Assembly: GCA_024752435.1 (NCBI GenBank)
Contig: CP103034.1
Location: 124,001-188,000, forward strand
From: Allantophomopsis cytisporea
Lineage: Eukaryota > Ascomycota > Leotiomycetes > Phacidiales > Phacidiaceae
Direction of reading: 5' to 3'
DNA: 64,000 nucleotides
The notes below the pieces were generated by a model. It made no database searches. It had not been told where the DNA came from and was given only the letters and a program-made list of their open reading frames with translations. The position numbers were made by a program, and so were the translations under genes. Of this stretch, positions 12,684 to 24,061 are shown one piece after another (within the stretch, counting starts at the first letter, position 1; the number at the start of each line of letters is the position of its first letter).

Positions 12684-12713
<30 letters not shown>
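12684..12713. repeat. Dinucleotide microsatellite (TA)15
   Basis: This is an uninterrupted TA run followed by a short CATATATA tail. Confidence 0.95.
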
Positions 12714-12719
<6 letters not shown>

Positions 12720-12960
12720 TACAAGACTATGTCCAGTACACATAAATACCTCACTTCATATACTAATAGTGATATACATCATCAATGGCTAGATCAAATA
12801 AGACCCAACAACAATCCTCGAACCCATACGAATCACACAACACATCAATCAAGAATCACGTATCCCCATCATAATCCCAAATGACGCCTCATTCTCCCTC
12901 ATTTTCCCTCATTTTCCCTTCCCTCCCCCATGAACTTGGCAGCTACCAAACTCATCCCAC

Positions 12961-13000
12961 TATCCATCCATCCCATCCCATCCATCCCATCCATCCCATC
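12961..13000. repeat. Degenerate CATCC / CATCCCAT repeat
   Basis: Mixed copies of CATCC and CATCCCAT lie in noncoding DNA. A GAAGGGT repeat follows at about 13100-13141. Confidence 0.85.
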
Positions 13001-13473
13001 TTCAACGCTGCACGCCGCACGCCGCACGCTTGCAAAGAGTTACAAGGATGATGACTGGCTTGCTTACCATGCCTGTACAGCTGGAAAAGGCTGGAGAATT
13101 GAAGGGTGAGGGGTGGTAGGTGAAGGGTGAAGGGTGAAGGGTTGTGCGTCATGTATAAATGATCGCCATGCAGCTATTGGGTATGAGGATGCTACTTCGA
13201 TTGCATGTGCGGAATGCATCTCTTCTCCACCTGCGTCGTGATTGTGTAAGGTGGGTGTTGATTGGGATCTTGATTCTCCGGTTGCTTCAATTCGATGAAT
13301 GAACTGCTGCGAATGGGAAATTCCCGACGTCAACTAACCGCAGCGCATGTCTGATGGCGAAGTCTTTCTTGTCGTCCAAGCGTGAAAGAGTGATGAATAT
13401 CTGTCGGCTCCGATCAACTATCATGATATATATCACCGGCTACCTCATCTACCATCTACTCATACTACGTAGT

Positions 13474-13501
13474 ACATACATACATACATACATACATACA
13501 A
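13474..13501. repeat. Tetranucleotide microsatellite (CATA)7
   Basis: Seven CATA copies lie in noncoding DNA. Confidence 0.95.
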
Positions 13502-14626
13502 CAAATGCCACATCTAGAACTTCGCTGCACCACCACACCACTGCACCACCACACCTCCTCCCACGATCCACCACAAATCCTCTCCCTTGCATAGGATGCG
13601 TGCGTGCATCCTCGCACCCACCACCTTAATCTCCACGCTACTCAAGGCCAGTCTGGCTCGTTGGGTCGGGTCGATGCTAGCCAGCGTTACATTCTCCCAG
13701 GAATGAAATTCAGAGCCAACCTACCCTTCCACCTCCACCGAGCCACGAGATATCGGCGTGTTTATTCCGACCGGACTCGATCCGCATACCAGTGACATGG
13801 ATCATTTCCTGGTGTTTGAGGAAGGGATTCCTGTGCTTGTTGGTATTGTTGTACGACTGCTCCCTTGCGTGATCAGACTTCTCTGGGTCTGGCAGTCGGG
13901 GTAGATTCACTGGGAGTTCCCGTGTAACTATTCAGGCAAATTACGAGCCTCAAAGTTTGCCTCGGCCTCGAGGATGCGCGAATTGAGCAGCGATAAGGAA
14001 TCATGATATGACAGCCCGTCGAGATATCTCGCATTCACAAGAAAACTCATCCTGCCCGACCTACATCATACAGGGTTCGAGGTCAAGCCAGTTATCAATA
14101 GTCCTTCCCGCATAGAGGACTTATCTTGACTGTCACCAAGCCACAATTCGTGTTCGAGGCTCATCAGCACGGATTTCTATGACATTCGGCGATGGATGAT
14201 GCCAGACACGCACTACCTGAACTCAACCGTCTACACTAAATACTCCTCGAAATCAGAGTAATTTATGCCGATCTATGCATTAAACTCCAGGGCTGAAGTC
14301 CGCTCGTAATGGACTGTACATGATACAGTAGATATCAATGCCAAGACGGAAATCGTGCAAGGCATGAACTCATAGAGTTATTAATGGTAGCAGCCAAAAG
14401 GGCCTCGGTCAGTCTTCACCAGATACCAACCCGTATCGTCAATGTCAATCCCATGACACAACCAACCTCATCCAACGCTCATACATCGTCAATCCTCACA
14501 AAAACCACTCAATCCATCAACAACCCTCACATCTCAATCCATCAATCCACCAATCCACCAATCCAAAAACTCTCATCATCAAACCCTCCGAAGACCCACC
14601 CAAAAGATCTCATCACGTCGAATAGT

Positions 14627-14652
14627 CCTCTCCCTCTCCCTCTCCCTCTCCT
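14627..14652. repeat. Hexanucleotide repeat (CTCTCC)n
   Basis: Four tandem CTCTCC-type units lie in a pyrimidine tract. Confidence 0.9.
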
Positions 14653-14952
14653 TCACTCTCCCTCCCCGTCCCTCAATCAATCAATCAATCAACGCCCAAC
14701 ACCAATCCTCCACCACCCGTCCATCAGAACGCCCATCAAACCCCCCACAAGCCCCTCCGCAATCCGTGCGCGCCCATCACCAGAGCTTAACGATCCCTCC
14801 GCGTCATAAAGCCCCCATCAATTTGCGCCAACGAGATCACTGACGGGTATGCATGACATCAACTCGGGTTGGGACGAGCTTCGGATGAGATGGTGAGATG
14901 GTGAGATTGAGATGATCACGATGGAGGTGAGATGAAGGTGCGAAGGCTCCAC

Positions 14953-15261
14953 TCATTTCGCATCTTGATACTTGCTGCTTCTGTGTTGATTTGATCTGCG
15001 GCGCCGGGATCGCGGTTCGTGAGCTGGGTTGATGTGCTTGTTTTTGGGGGGCGTGGTGGCGGGTTGGGGTTGGGTGGGTTGGGTGTATGAGGTGGATTGG
15101 GTATATGAGGTGGATTGAGTATATGATGTGGATTGGGTATATGATGTGGATTGGGTATATGAGGTGGACTGGGGATTTATGGTCGTGGATTTGGGTTGAA
15201 GATGTGTTTGATGTGCGGTTCCGAATGGATCTTCGTCCGAGGCTTCGTTGTGCGGTTTCAT
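14953..15261 (-). CDS. Possible small repeat-containing protein, unknown
   Basis: This 102-residue open frame starts MKPHNEASDEDPFGTAHQ, which reads like ordinary protein rather than low-complexity noise. It then has about five copies of the hexapeptide YTQSTS, followed by a Pro/Gln stretch and an Arg-rich, basic C-terminus (SRRRRSNQHR). There is no signal peptide or membrane segment. The hexapeptide comes from an 18-bp DNA minisatellite, so the frame could simply be kept open by the repeat. The frame has no intron, no neighbour that helps, and no family I recognise. It may be a real small gene, a terminal exon, or chance. Confidence 0.3.
   Translation of the reverse strand: MKPHNEASDEDPFGTAHQTHLQPKSTTINPQSTSYTQSTSYTQSTSYTQSTSYTQSTSYTQPTQPQPATTPPKNKHINPAHEPRSRRRRSNQHRSSKYQDAK
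15092..15174. repeat. 18-bp minisatellite, about 4.5 copies
   Basis: Units of GTGGATTGGGTATATGAG repeat with 1-2 base differences (GAG/GAT, GGG/GAG). Read on the minus strand, it encodes the YTQSTS repeats of the open frame described above. Confidence 0.9.
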
Positions 15262-15755
15262 GAGTAGATCGTGGCCATGGGATTGGGAGGTATGTTAGTT
15301 GTCGTTCTGTTTGCTGGTCTTTGCTAACCTAGAGAGATTGGTTGTTTTGTCGATTTATGAATGTAAGTTTTGTATCTACATCTTCTTTTGTAAGTGTTTT
15401 CTCATGATTTACGAACTTTCATGTAAATATTTACTATTATAATATTTACTATTATAATTTGTAATTTCATGAACTTTGTTATAACTTTCAACCCAGCAGC
15501 ACGATGAGATCGAGCAGTGCACTCAACACTAGGGTACACATTTTATAGCGAGTTGATTCACGTCCTTCCAAAGCCTGAATATGTCGAAATCATCAGATCA
15601 TCAAGAGTATACAAGATATAAGAGCCGTCGTCCCTTGAAATCGTACCATCTGTGTATCACTATTCCCAGATCACATTAAATATCAAACTGCTTGCTAAAC
15701 TTGAGGAAAATGTAAAGAAATCATTCAAACCTGAAATAATCATAACCGTCGAACA
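15262..15755. other. Intergenic, no gene seen
   Basis: This is AT-rich DNA between the small repeat frame and the SDR gene, which ends at 15756. A duplicated ATATTTACTATTATA element at about 15426-15456 is the only structure seen. Confidence 0.5.
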
Positions 15756-16910
15756 TCACAAATATTTCTTGACTTGCTCCTCAGTCCAATCCAAAAACGC
15801 TTTCCCATTTCCAGTGCTACCCTCCTCCTTACTCTTAGCTGCTTCAGCCAAATCTTTACGAATCGAACCAAATCGTCCCCAAGGAATTACTATCGATCAA
15901 GTCAGCAATTATACAGGTTCAAAACATTAGCCGACTCACTCCAATCACCACTCTTCTCTAGTGTCACCTCAGGAGACAACCCCGCAAACAACTCAGTATA
16001 AGCACCCTGAATAGGTGCATGAAATGAAAGTTTCATAGCAAATCTTGCTATCAGATTCATATGACGCATCAGGTCCGTTCTCAAGTTTCCCGGATTCAAA
16101 GCCTTGAGAGTCAACTACGCACAACCTGCCATTGCAACAAGACTTACCACGCTCACTATTCCATCTTCCTTATGAAGTTTCGCATACTCCACAGCATGAA
16201 AATAGTTACCGGCCTTACTAGAGCCGTACTTCATCCAAGCTGACTGGTCTCTCTTGTAGTCCAGATTGTTCATATCAATTCCTCCCCTGGGACTCTGCGC
16301 TTCTGCAATACTGGATGAAACCCATACGACTCTGACATCTCCCCTCGGCGCCGTCTTCGCAGTTTCAATCAGCAATGGGGTCAAGAACGTCGTAAATAGC
16401 CATGGAGCTAGACAGTTTGTTCCTAGTTGTAACTCGTAGCCCTGTGCGCTTTTGCTGCCTTGCGGAGGCACCATCACACCAGCATTATTCCACAATACAT
16501 CCAGTCTCGTCTCTTTTGCCAAGAAAGCCTCAGCAGAGGCCTTTATGGTAGTTAAATCGTTGAGATCAAGATACAGAAAGTGCAGTGAACCAGCAGAGTT
16601 CGGAGCCGAATTGGTGATGGCCGTGATGGTAGCTTGAGCCTTCTCTTCACTCCGGCCCGCGATATACACCTTTGCATTGTGTTCGTAGAGGATTTTCGAA
16701 AGAGCCGCGCCCACTCCGGAGGACCCGCCCGTCACGATCAAAACCTGTGAGTCTTGAGTCAAGCGTTCTACAACGCTATACGGAAGGCGTGTTTACCTTT
16801 CCACTTTGATCTGACAGCTCTTTCTCGGTGAATTTCGCTTTGGGAGGGTACATTTGCCCCAGTGCACCTGGCACCTGTATCACATGGAGTGATATGCGCG
16901 CCAGCTCCAT
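15756..16910 (-). CDS. Short-chain dehydrogenase/reductase (SDR)
   Basis: The protein has 335 residues from four exons: 16910..16797, 16744..16148, 16102..15940 and 15889..15756, with introns of 52, 45 and 50 nt, all GT-AG. The 38-residue first exon ends in SDQSGK and joins the Rossmann start VLIVTGGSSGVG. Motifs are TGGSSGVG (residue 43), NNAG (124), SS at 181-182, and the catalytic YGSSK (Tyr211, Lys215). It continues with NPGNLRTDL and, in the last exon, IIPWGRFGSIRKDL. It belongs to the classical/extended fungal SDRs that resemble retinol dehydrogenase or WW-domain oxidoreductase and use NAD(P)(H). The substrate is not predictable. No biosynthetic neighbour is apparent. Confidence 0.92.
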
Positions 16911-17775
16911 GATGTGATCGTATTCAGTCTGTGATGCTTTGGGATATTATGAGAAATAGCGAAGAGGTCAATTGGCAATTGTGTTGCCCTCTTAAATCAC
17001 TCTTTTGTAAGTCAGGGTTGGGGGAGGCAGATTCCCTGCACGAGCACTTTATGTAACGTAGACATGCACCCTGCTTTTGCTTTGATGTTCCATGGTTATC
17101 TTGCATGATTGTTGCAGTTGGTCTAAACATACGATCAGTATATGTGGTGGTATACATCTTCGTGGTCGTAGAACTTCTGAAGTAAGTGTGCACCAATCGA
17201 TTATTTCATTAATTCGTATAGTTTATACGTTTGAAGTATCGGTCCTACAAATTACTTTACGCCAGGCGGGTACCTGAAAACACCATGAGGTCAATAGGTG
17301 CCTTATCATGTGGAGAGAGAGCTTTATCTTAGCGCAGAAGGAAAGGCCGCCTAAGCACCCTCGCTTGTGCACTGTCACGTGATCTCTAAGGACACAGCTG
17401 GCCGGTATAATCCTGGTTTGGAAGCCTACCAGCACTTGACTTATCATTGGATCATTTGGATCATACGTGAGGATCCAAGAGTCCAAGCATTAGATAGAAG
17501 CCGCGTGCTTCACTCAGATATATCATGTGTGATTACTCTTTGTGGTTGGAGTTGAAAGGGTTTACGTTATGAATGGTATAGACTTTAACGTGCACAGCAC
17601 AGTGCAGCATAAACACCTATGAATTAACGAAGTACCCGCTCTGGAACAAACTGGAGTTAGTTATATAAGATTTCGTAAGCATTCCTTCCCCTCTGCTAGT
17701 CATTACTATCTTGTTAGGACACAGAGTGGCTAGAGAAGCTACACATGTAGCAAAACTTGCAGTCCTTCTGTAATA
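16911..17775. other. Intergenic, no gene seen
   Basis: This is the upstream region of the SDR and the downstream flank of the 2EXR gene. Only short frames without recognisable features occur. TCACGTGA is present at about 17376, a common fungal E-box-like hexamer context. Confidence 0.5.
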
Positions 17776-18597
17776 TCATATATACGAATGTCTCCACCCC
17801 GTCATATTGCGCCATGAGTTCCAGCGATAAGGACAAGCCAATACAACGAGGTGCTCCTTAAGCGCATCTACAACTGTAAATTCCATTCTACCTTCAGTCA
17901 ATGATGACGGCAATTGGGCTTTTAAAAACTCTACCAAGTTCTTCTGATCACTGCTTTCCATCTCCGTAGCCACCAGCTCAATGCTTCGCCAACTGTGGAT
18001 CTTAGAGAAGCCACCAGTCCATCCAAAAGAGGCATTGGTTACAAGCAACACCTCTCTTGGCGCCCCGAAGCATCTAAAGAACTCTGCGTAATCCGTCGCC
18101 GGCCACCTCCTAGGCACGCAAAGCTCCCTAATGCCATGTCTGACCTGCCAGGTCTTCGGCTCCTCCTTCCACTCTACAAGATCCTTTGGGAGGTCCTTAA
18201 CGCCGTATTCTATGGCAACCTTATCGAATGCCGCAACCGGGTACGCCGACGATCCATCATCGTTGCAGGCTCCTTTTAATTCAGTAGTTGCCATCCTGCC
18301 TACCGCATAAAGAGAGATATATAGCGTATCTAGCCTGGGATGGATGAACGTTGGACCAAATGCGACGAAGATGAATTTGCACAAATCGCGAGACTCTTTG
18401 CAAACGGCAAAGAGGCTGGGAAGGCGCGTATGTAACCTCTTCGTGGGCCCTTTGCTTTCTCCTAGAGGCTCTAGTTTTGGGGGAAATGGGACGCCTGCGT
18501 CGACACCTAGTTGGAGAATTCGCGCTTCGAATGCATTCTCGTATATCGTCAGCCGCAACTCCTTTGGCAGCTTCGGAAAGAGATGGAATGTGGACAT
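17776..18597 (-). CDS. 2EXR-domain (F-box-like) protein
   Basis: This is a single-exon gene of 273 residues. The N-terminus FHLFPKLPKELRLTIYENAF is the signature of the fungal 2EXR domain, an F-box-like helical motif. It continues with SLFAVCKESRDLCK and the conserved FGPTFIHPRLDTLYI strand region. Pezizomycotina have many paralogues of this family; most have no known function. No signal peptide or membrane segment is present, so it is probably cytosolic or nuclear. It is divergent from tubulin cofactor D. Confidence 0.85.
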   Translation of the reverse strand: MSTFHLFPKLPKELRLTIYENAFEARILQLGVDAGVPFPPKLEPLGESKGPTKRLHTRLPSLFAVCKESRDLCKFIFVAFGPTFIHPRLDTLYISLYAVGRMATTELKGACNDDGSSAYPVAAFDKVAIEYGVKDLPKDLVEWKEEPKTWQVRHGIRELCVPRRWPATDYAEFFRCFGAPREVLLVTNASFGWTGGFSKIHSWRSIELVATEMESSDQKNLVEFLKAQLPSSLTEGRMEFTVVDALKEHLVVLACPYRWNSWRNMTGWRHSYI

Positions 18598-19353
18598 CGT
18601 AGTTAGTTGGGGTGGTAAGTAGAGTATGTGTCAGGATTTGCAGCTACGAAGTACTTTTCGGTGACAAGACACAGAGGAAGAGATAGAGGTGTATGGCCGG
18701 TGCTCAATTGATGTGGAGTGGTTATGGTTCTACCTAAGTAGTGGTCAAAACAACCTTGATATTTATATGTACAGTGTAAGCCTTGGGAAGGCGCCAACGT
18801 CGGCGACCCCCACCGGGCGAGGAAATCAATGCTACTCTATAATTGTACTAGACCACGGCAAATGTGAATTGAAATAAGAGTATTCTTATACCGCATAAAG
18901 CAGGCATGTAATACTTACTAGGTACTGCGTATACCGCAGAAGCATCCATACAGAATATGTCTGTGCACACAGAGCAAGAATTTTGTCCTTATCCTCGAGC
19001 TTCACTGTGAGAAGATATGGCCCTTGGTGACCGAACATAGCCAAATCCTAACCAGTGTTGATGAAATGATATCAAGACGTAGAGTCTGTAGAGTAAGTAC
19101 TCCCCTATGCTTTAAGATAGGTCAAGCAGTATAAGTAAATGCTTATGCGGTTTTCAAATCCCATAAAATAAAAATCAGGGACCAGCTTAGCGTCCGTGTA
19201 GCATGCACGCCATAAAACAGAAAGTGGGTGGAGTCGGCGGGGTCTAACGTCTAGGAGCGCGTAAGACGACCACCGACAACATCAAAGAAAATAGAAATTA
19301 CAGAGATCGGTCGGTCAGTAACCCAATAGATCGGTTGTCTGTCAACAGAAGAT
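18598..19353. promoter_or_regulatory. Divergent intergenic region (2EXR / tubulin cofactor D)
   Basis: This is 756 bp between two divergent starts. No clear motif stands out and no gene is supported. Confidence 0.4.
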
Positions 19354-22300
19354 ATGGACGCAGCAGTTGATGATCAGGATGTGAAATTACAACGTGCCTC
19401 GGCCGACCTTCTCGCCGATCTCACACAATCCCTCCCTCCATTCTTATGGAGACAATCTACTCAAGGTGCTCGACGTATCCGCAGAAGAGTTCGTGCTCGA
19501 GAGACGGACAGACTTGTAGCTCTGGTATACTGATCGTGAACCTATCATGTCAAGCATTACTAATCGTTGCCACAGCTCGAACCCTTCCAAGAATTACCAC
19601 AACTGCTCGATCCGCATCTCGAAACCCTGCTACCCATCCTTGCTGAGGCTCTACTCGAATATCATAGATCACCTTCGAAATCTACCAAACTACCTGCTAC
19701 GTCGCTGCTCACTCCACTGTCGACAGCAATATGCCAGATATTATATACGTTTTGTAAGATTCGAGGAGAGAAGGTCATTGTACGCTTCTTCAATGCCGAG
19801 ACAAAGAATCTAGAGCTTCTTTTGTCTGCCCTCGAGACATCAGAGAACGCGATACTCAATGATGGAGACGCTGGAGGGAATGGAGATCGACCATGGGTGT
19901 GGGAAGAGCGTTATGTCACACTCCTATGGCTCTCACATCTTCTACTGGCTCCTTTCGATCTCTCAACGATATCCTCCACCAACACAAGCACCTATTCACC
20001 TGCCGACATCCCCGGACTACAACTTCCAGTGGATAGTCCAGGTGTCACACGTCGGGTGGTGCCTTTGGCAATCAAATACCTAGAGACAGCTGGGAAAGAG
20101 AGAGATGCTGCCAAGATTCTATTGGTGAGAATTGCGATGCGAAGGGATATGCAGTCTATAGGACTCTTAAAGGTACTTGCCCAGTGGGCAATTTCGCGTC
20201 TTCGCAACACACAGGATGTAGAGATACTTTCTATCTATCACTACATTGGTGTTCTCTCATTTCTCGGCGGTCTTCTTGTATCTTCTGCGACCACTACTGA
20301 TATGGATCCATTTCTCCTTCCAATTTTTCGTGCTATCCAACAAATTTTTGATTCAGAAATCGTACAGTATAAGCCTATCCTGTCTTCCGCTCTTGCGAGA
20401 AAGATCATGATCAAGCTATTACGTGCAATTTCTGTTTCAGTCTCACGAGCTGACGGGTCGTCATTGTTACATTATGGTGTGAGTCCAATTGAGGTTGTAG
20501 AGAATACCATAGGTTTGTTACTAGATGCACTGGCTGATAATGACACTCCTGTTCGCTTGTCTGCTAGCAAGGCTCTGAGTGTCATCACCTTGAAACTTCC
20601 GGCAATTCTGGCCGTGGAGGTAGTAGATGCTATTCTAGAGGCTCTCAACCACAATGTCCTCTGGCAAAAGGGCTTATCTGAAGATACGCCCCCAACTCGA
20701 GATCTTACTTCCGTAAATCCGGCAGAATGGCATGGTCTCATTCTCACACTTTCTCACCTACTCTATCGTCGATCACCACCTGTCGATAGTCTATCAGATA
20801 TTCTTCAGGCGTTGCTGATAGGGTTGTCTTTTGAACAACGATCTTCTACAGGAGCTTCAATCGGCACGAATGTTCGTGATGCAGCATGTTTTGGTATTTG
20901 GGCGCTCTCAAGAAGATACACCACGACTGAGTTGCAAGGAGTTCCCACAAAATCTATATTTGCAGCCAAGAAGCATGATCCTTCCTCATCAATGCTCCAA
21001 ATTCTTGCAACAGAACTTGTGTCATCTGCATCTCTTGACCCAGCTGGAAACATCCGCCGTGGTTCATCCGCTGCATTACAAGAGCTGATTGGACGACATC
21101 CAAACACAATTGTAGAAGGAATTGCAGTAGTACAAGCTGTTGATTATCATAGTATTGCGCTCCGTGTTCGTGCTATTCAAGAAGTAGCATTAGAAGCATC
21201 AGGACTCTCAGAGGTATACTGGAATTCGCTTTTCAATGAATTTCTGAGCTGGAGAGGTGTAGGTGATCCCGATGCAGCGTCGAGAAGAAATGCAGCCATT
21301 GGAATCGGTGGACTTGCGAAAAAGCTGTCTGGCCCTTCTCGCTGGGACAGATTGAATTATATGGTTGACAGAATTCATACACAACTCAAGGGTCTGAAGC
21401 TTCGTCAACTGAATGAGAGGCACGGGTTATATCTGTCACTAGCAGCAGTAATTTCCGCAGCGGCTACAGCTGTCTCTGAATCGAGTTCGCTAAGTATGGC
21501 GACAACGTTGGCTGAAGCACTGGCAGCATCATCTGATTCTGATCCATTGATACCATTCACGTCACACGTGGCTGATATTGTGAGTCCAATTCTGGAAGAC
21601 GCTTCCACTACAACATACAGAAAACCAGAATTGATCGCTGAAGGAGTAAGCAACCTCATTGGATCTTTCTCGCTTGCAGTCAAATCATCCATGCCTACTC
21701 CTGAACAGATGGGACACTACCTATCTCTTCTTCAGAAAGCTCCAGATTTGCTGGAGCTTTGGCTTTACCGCCCAGAAAAAGACGTCACTACAGCTGCATC
21801 CAGTGCAGCGTTCAACATGATCCAGATCCTGCCCTACGATATGGCTACTGCCCTCATAAGTAAATGGATCTCTTGTATCACCGAAGTCCAAGCCGGCAGA
21901 GCAGGTCAAGGGTCAGGATTCATATTTGCTCTTGCTACTATGTATCTATACATCGATTTCCCTCTTCAACAAGAACTCTGCACCACGTTGATAAATAGAT
22001 GGGGAAAGAACTCTGATATTGAGAGCAGGGTGGCTATTTTACAGAGTCTGACTGACAGTGAGATATTGAATGGGGAGGCTAACCGGTTTGTCAAATTGAT
22101 TGCAGAGGGTCTAGATGATTATACCAATGATACGCGCGGTGATGTGGGTAGTTTGGTCAGAGCTGAAGCGGCTCGAGCCGTGGGAAAGGTCTTTGAAACA
22201 ATGAGATGGGACCTTGAAGGAGAGTGGTACATGGATCTTGACAAGTTCGGGATGCTCTATGGAAGACTTCTTCGACTTGCGGCTGAGAAACTTGACAAAG

Positions 22301-23119
22301 TTCGATCTCAAGCTCAGCGGTCTCTCGCTGTCTTCTTCAGATCCCAAAGGTATATCCTGTTAACTAGCACTCATTTTATACTTAACTAACCTTGCCAGTT
22401 CAAATTTCGAGCCTTTCCAAGAAATAATTGATCTAGGGACATGTTCCTCAAGACCTTACTTCCGCTATCTACTTGATCTTCAGGTCCAGTCTTGGCTTAC
22501 TATACCTGACCTCGCCTCCCCAGCACTATGGATGACTCAGCTCCTCGAGGGTTATGTTACATCCATCGATACGGGATCTGAAGACCTGATCAGAGCTTCA
22601 AGAGCCGCCCTTATAGAGTTTTGCGCAGATTCAGATGCAGCTGAACTGGTCGTTCAGGGTTTGCTGGAGGTTGCCAAGCGAAGCGAGAAAGATGATCGGG
22701 TTCTGGTACCAGTTCTGGAGACTTTGAATTTCTTATTCGAGGTCGGGATATTAGGGAAGTGTTCGGTGAAGTAAGTACTTCTTCATTTTTTTTCTTTATT
22801 TTTTCACCTTTTATGCTCCAGACGCTAACAACTTTGCAGATGGCGCAATCTCTATGCTCTCATCCAGAAGGCCCACTACAAAACAGGCAGTATTCGCAAG
22901 CTCGAGGTCTCCGTCAAACTATATGGTGCACTGGTGGAAGTGTACCCTGATGCTCTGCAGAAGCTGACTAGCATGTTGCTGCACCCTTTCCCGAAGATCA
23001 GGAATGAGGTCGCAGATACGCTGTTTGCTATTAGGGGTGTTGGGAAGGGGGTGGATTGGATCAAGGCAGGTAAAAGTGAAGTTGAGCAATTGAAGGGACA
23101 GCTTGTAGATGTGAAATGA
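19354..23119 (+). CDS. TBCD: Tubulin-folding cofactor D (beta-tubulin cofactor, TBCD/Alp1/Cin1 family)
   Basis: The protein has 1,198 residues from four exons: 19354..19524, 19576..22349, 22399..22770 and 22840..23119. The introns are 51, 49 and 69 nt. The family hallmark region is LEPFQELPQLLDPHL, then WVWEERYVTLLWLSHLLLAPFDL in the N-terminal third. A long all-helical HEAT-repeat body follows, and the C-terminal block around RNLYALIQKAHYKTGS is also typical. Cofactor D takes beta-tubulin from cofactor A or native dimers and, with cofactors E and C and Arl2/Alp41, assembles or recycles alpha/beta-tubulin. It is a soluble cytosolic protein. The length matches the family (about 1,190-1,200). 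It is a housekeeping gene with no functional link to its neighbours. Confidence 0.94.
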
Positions 23120-24061
23120 GTTGAACGAAGCGCATGTATAGCCATGATAGATAGAATCGTGGTAGTTTCAATGGAACGTGCGATGACCAGGTACATATAT
23201 AATTTTCACGGACGTGAGAATGGTCTATGTGTCTTGAAAATTGGCGTGAATTGATGTTTGATACTCTTTCAAGAGATTATTATTGAAGTATCTTAAATAA
23301 AACCCCCCGCAAAAAAAAGAATAAGACAAGAAATCAGAATAAGTGTTTACCCATTAAGTCATTCACCACTTTCCTAGAACTGTCAACCAAGTAGCGCGGT
23401 GATCCTCAATCACCACATTGAAATAGGATTCAACGTTTGAAACATCGCACTTGATATAATTACACATAAGCAGCTTTTGATGATATCGCATAGGTTCCAA
23501 ATGAGTTTATAACTCTTAAAATAACACATTTAAGAACTTAAATAATTATGTTAAATTAATAAAGAAAAGAAAAATGCAATAATACCACTCCCAATAGCTT
23601 CATGCCTCATATTTCACTGTCGATAAAACTGGTGATAAGCCACCAAATCATCTCTTGATAAATGTTTACAAAAAAATTGGACCCTTTGCCCAATTCTCAT
23701 TTCAGAGGATTAAATGATATCTGGATATTTGCTTGGTATAGTTTTCATACTGAAAAAAACAAGCAGAATGCGCAAATTGGTACAGAAAAATCTATAGTGA
23801 AACACATTGAGCTAGTCAACAGTCAACTTATAGATGCTACATCAATTGCAATAATCTTGTCTTTGGAATTATACTCTGAAACAATATAGATCTCGTTTAT
23901 TTCTCAAACTTCCGTGTAGCATATAGGCAAGATATTCTCAGATGTCGACTACATGATAGATACTAGTGCAATCCATCATAATCTATAACTAAACGACATC
24001 CTGCACCTTGAATATTCCTATACCTATCCCATATCGAATCCCACACAAAATGCGCTGAATC
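23120..24061. other. AT-rich intergenic, no gene seen
   Basis: From about 23280 to 24000 the sequence is strongly AT-rich with many TpA steps and few CpG, as in RIP-mutated relics. A 75-residue plus-strand frame at 23662 has the composition of AT-rich noise. Confidence 0.5.

Larger units (their letters stand above)
9429..14952. other. Long gene-poor, microsatellite-rich intergenic stretch
   Basis: This is 5.5 kb without a convincing gene. The first 1.8 kb is GA-rich on the plus strand and looks like a long promoter/leader for the SAT4-like gene. From about 11300 the bias flips to pyrimidine on the plus strand. Many simple repeats are scattered through it (listed separately). Open frames such as 10575-11185(-), 12154-12471(+) and 14384-14809(+) are low-complexity or lack any recognisable domain. 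A noncoding transcript or long untranslated leader is possible but cannot be shown from sequence. Confidence 0.5.
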
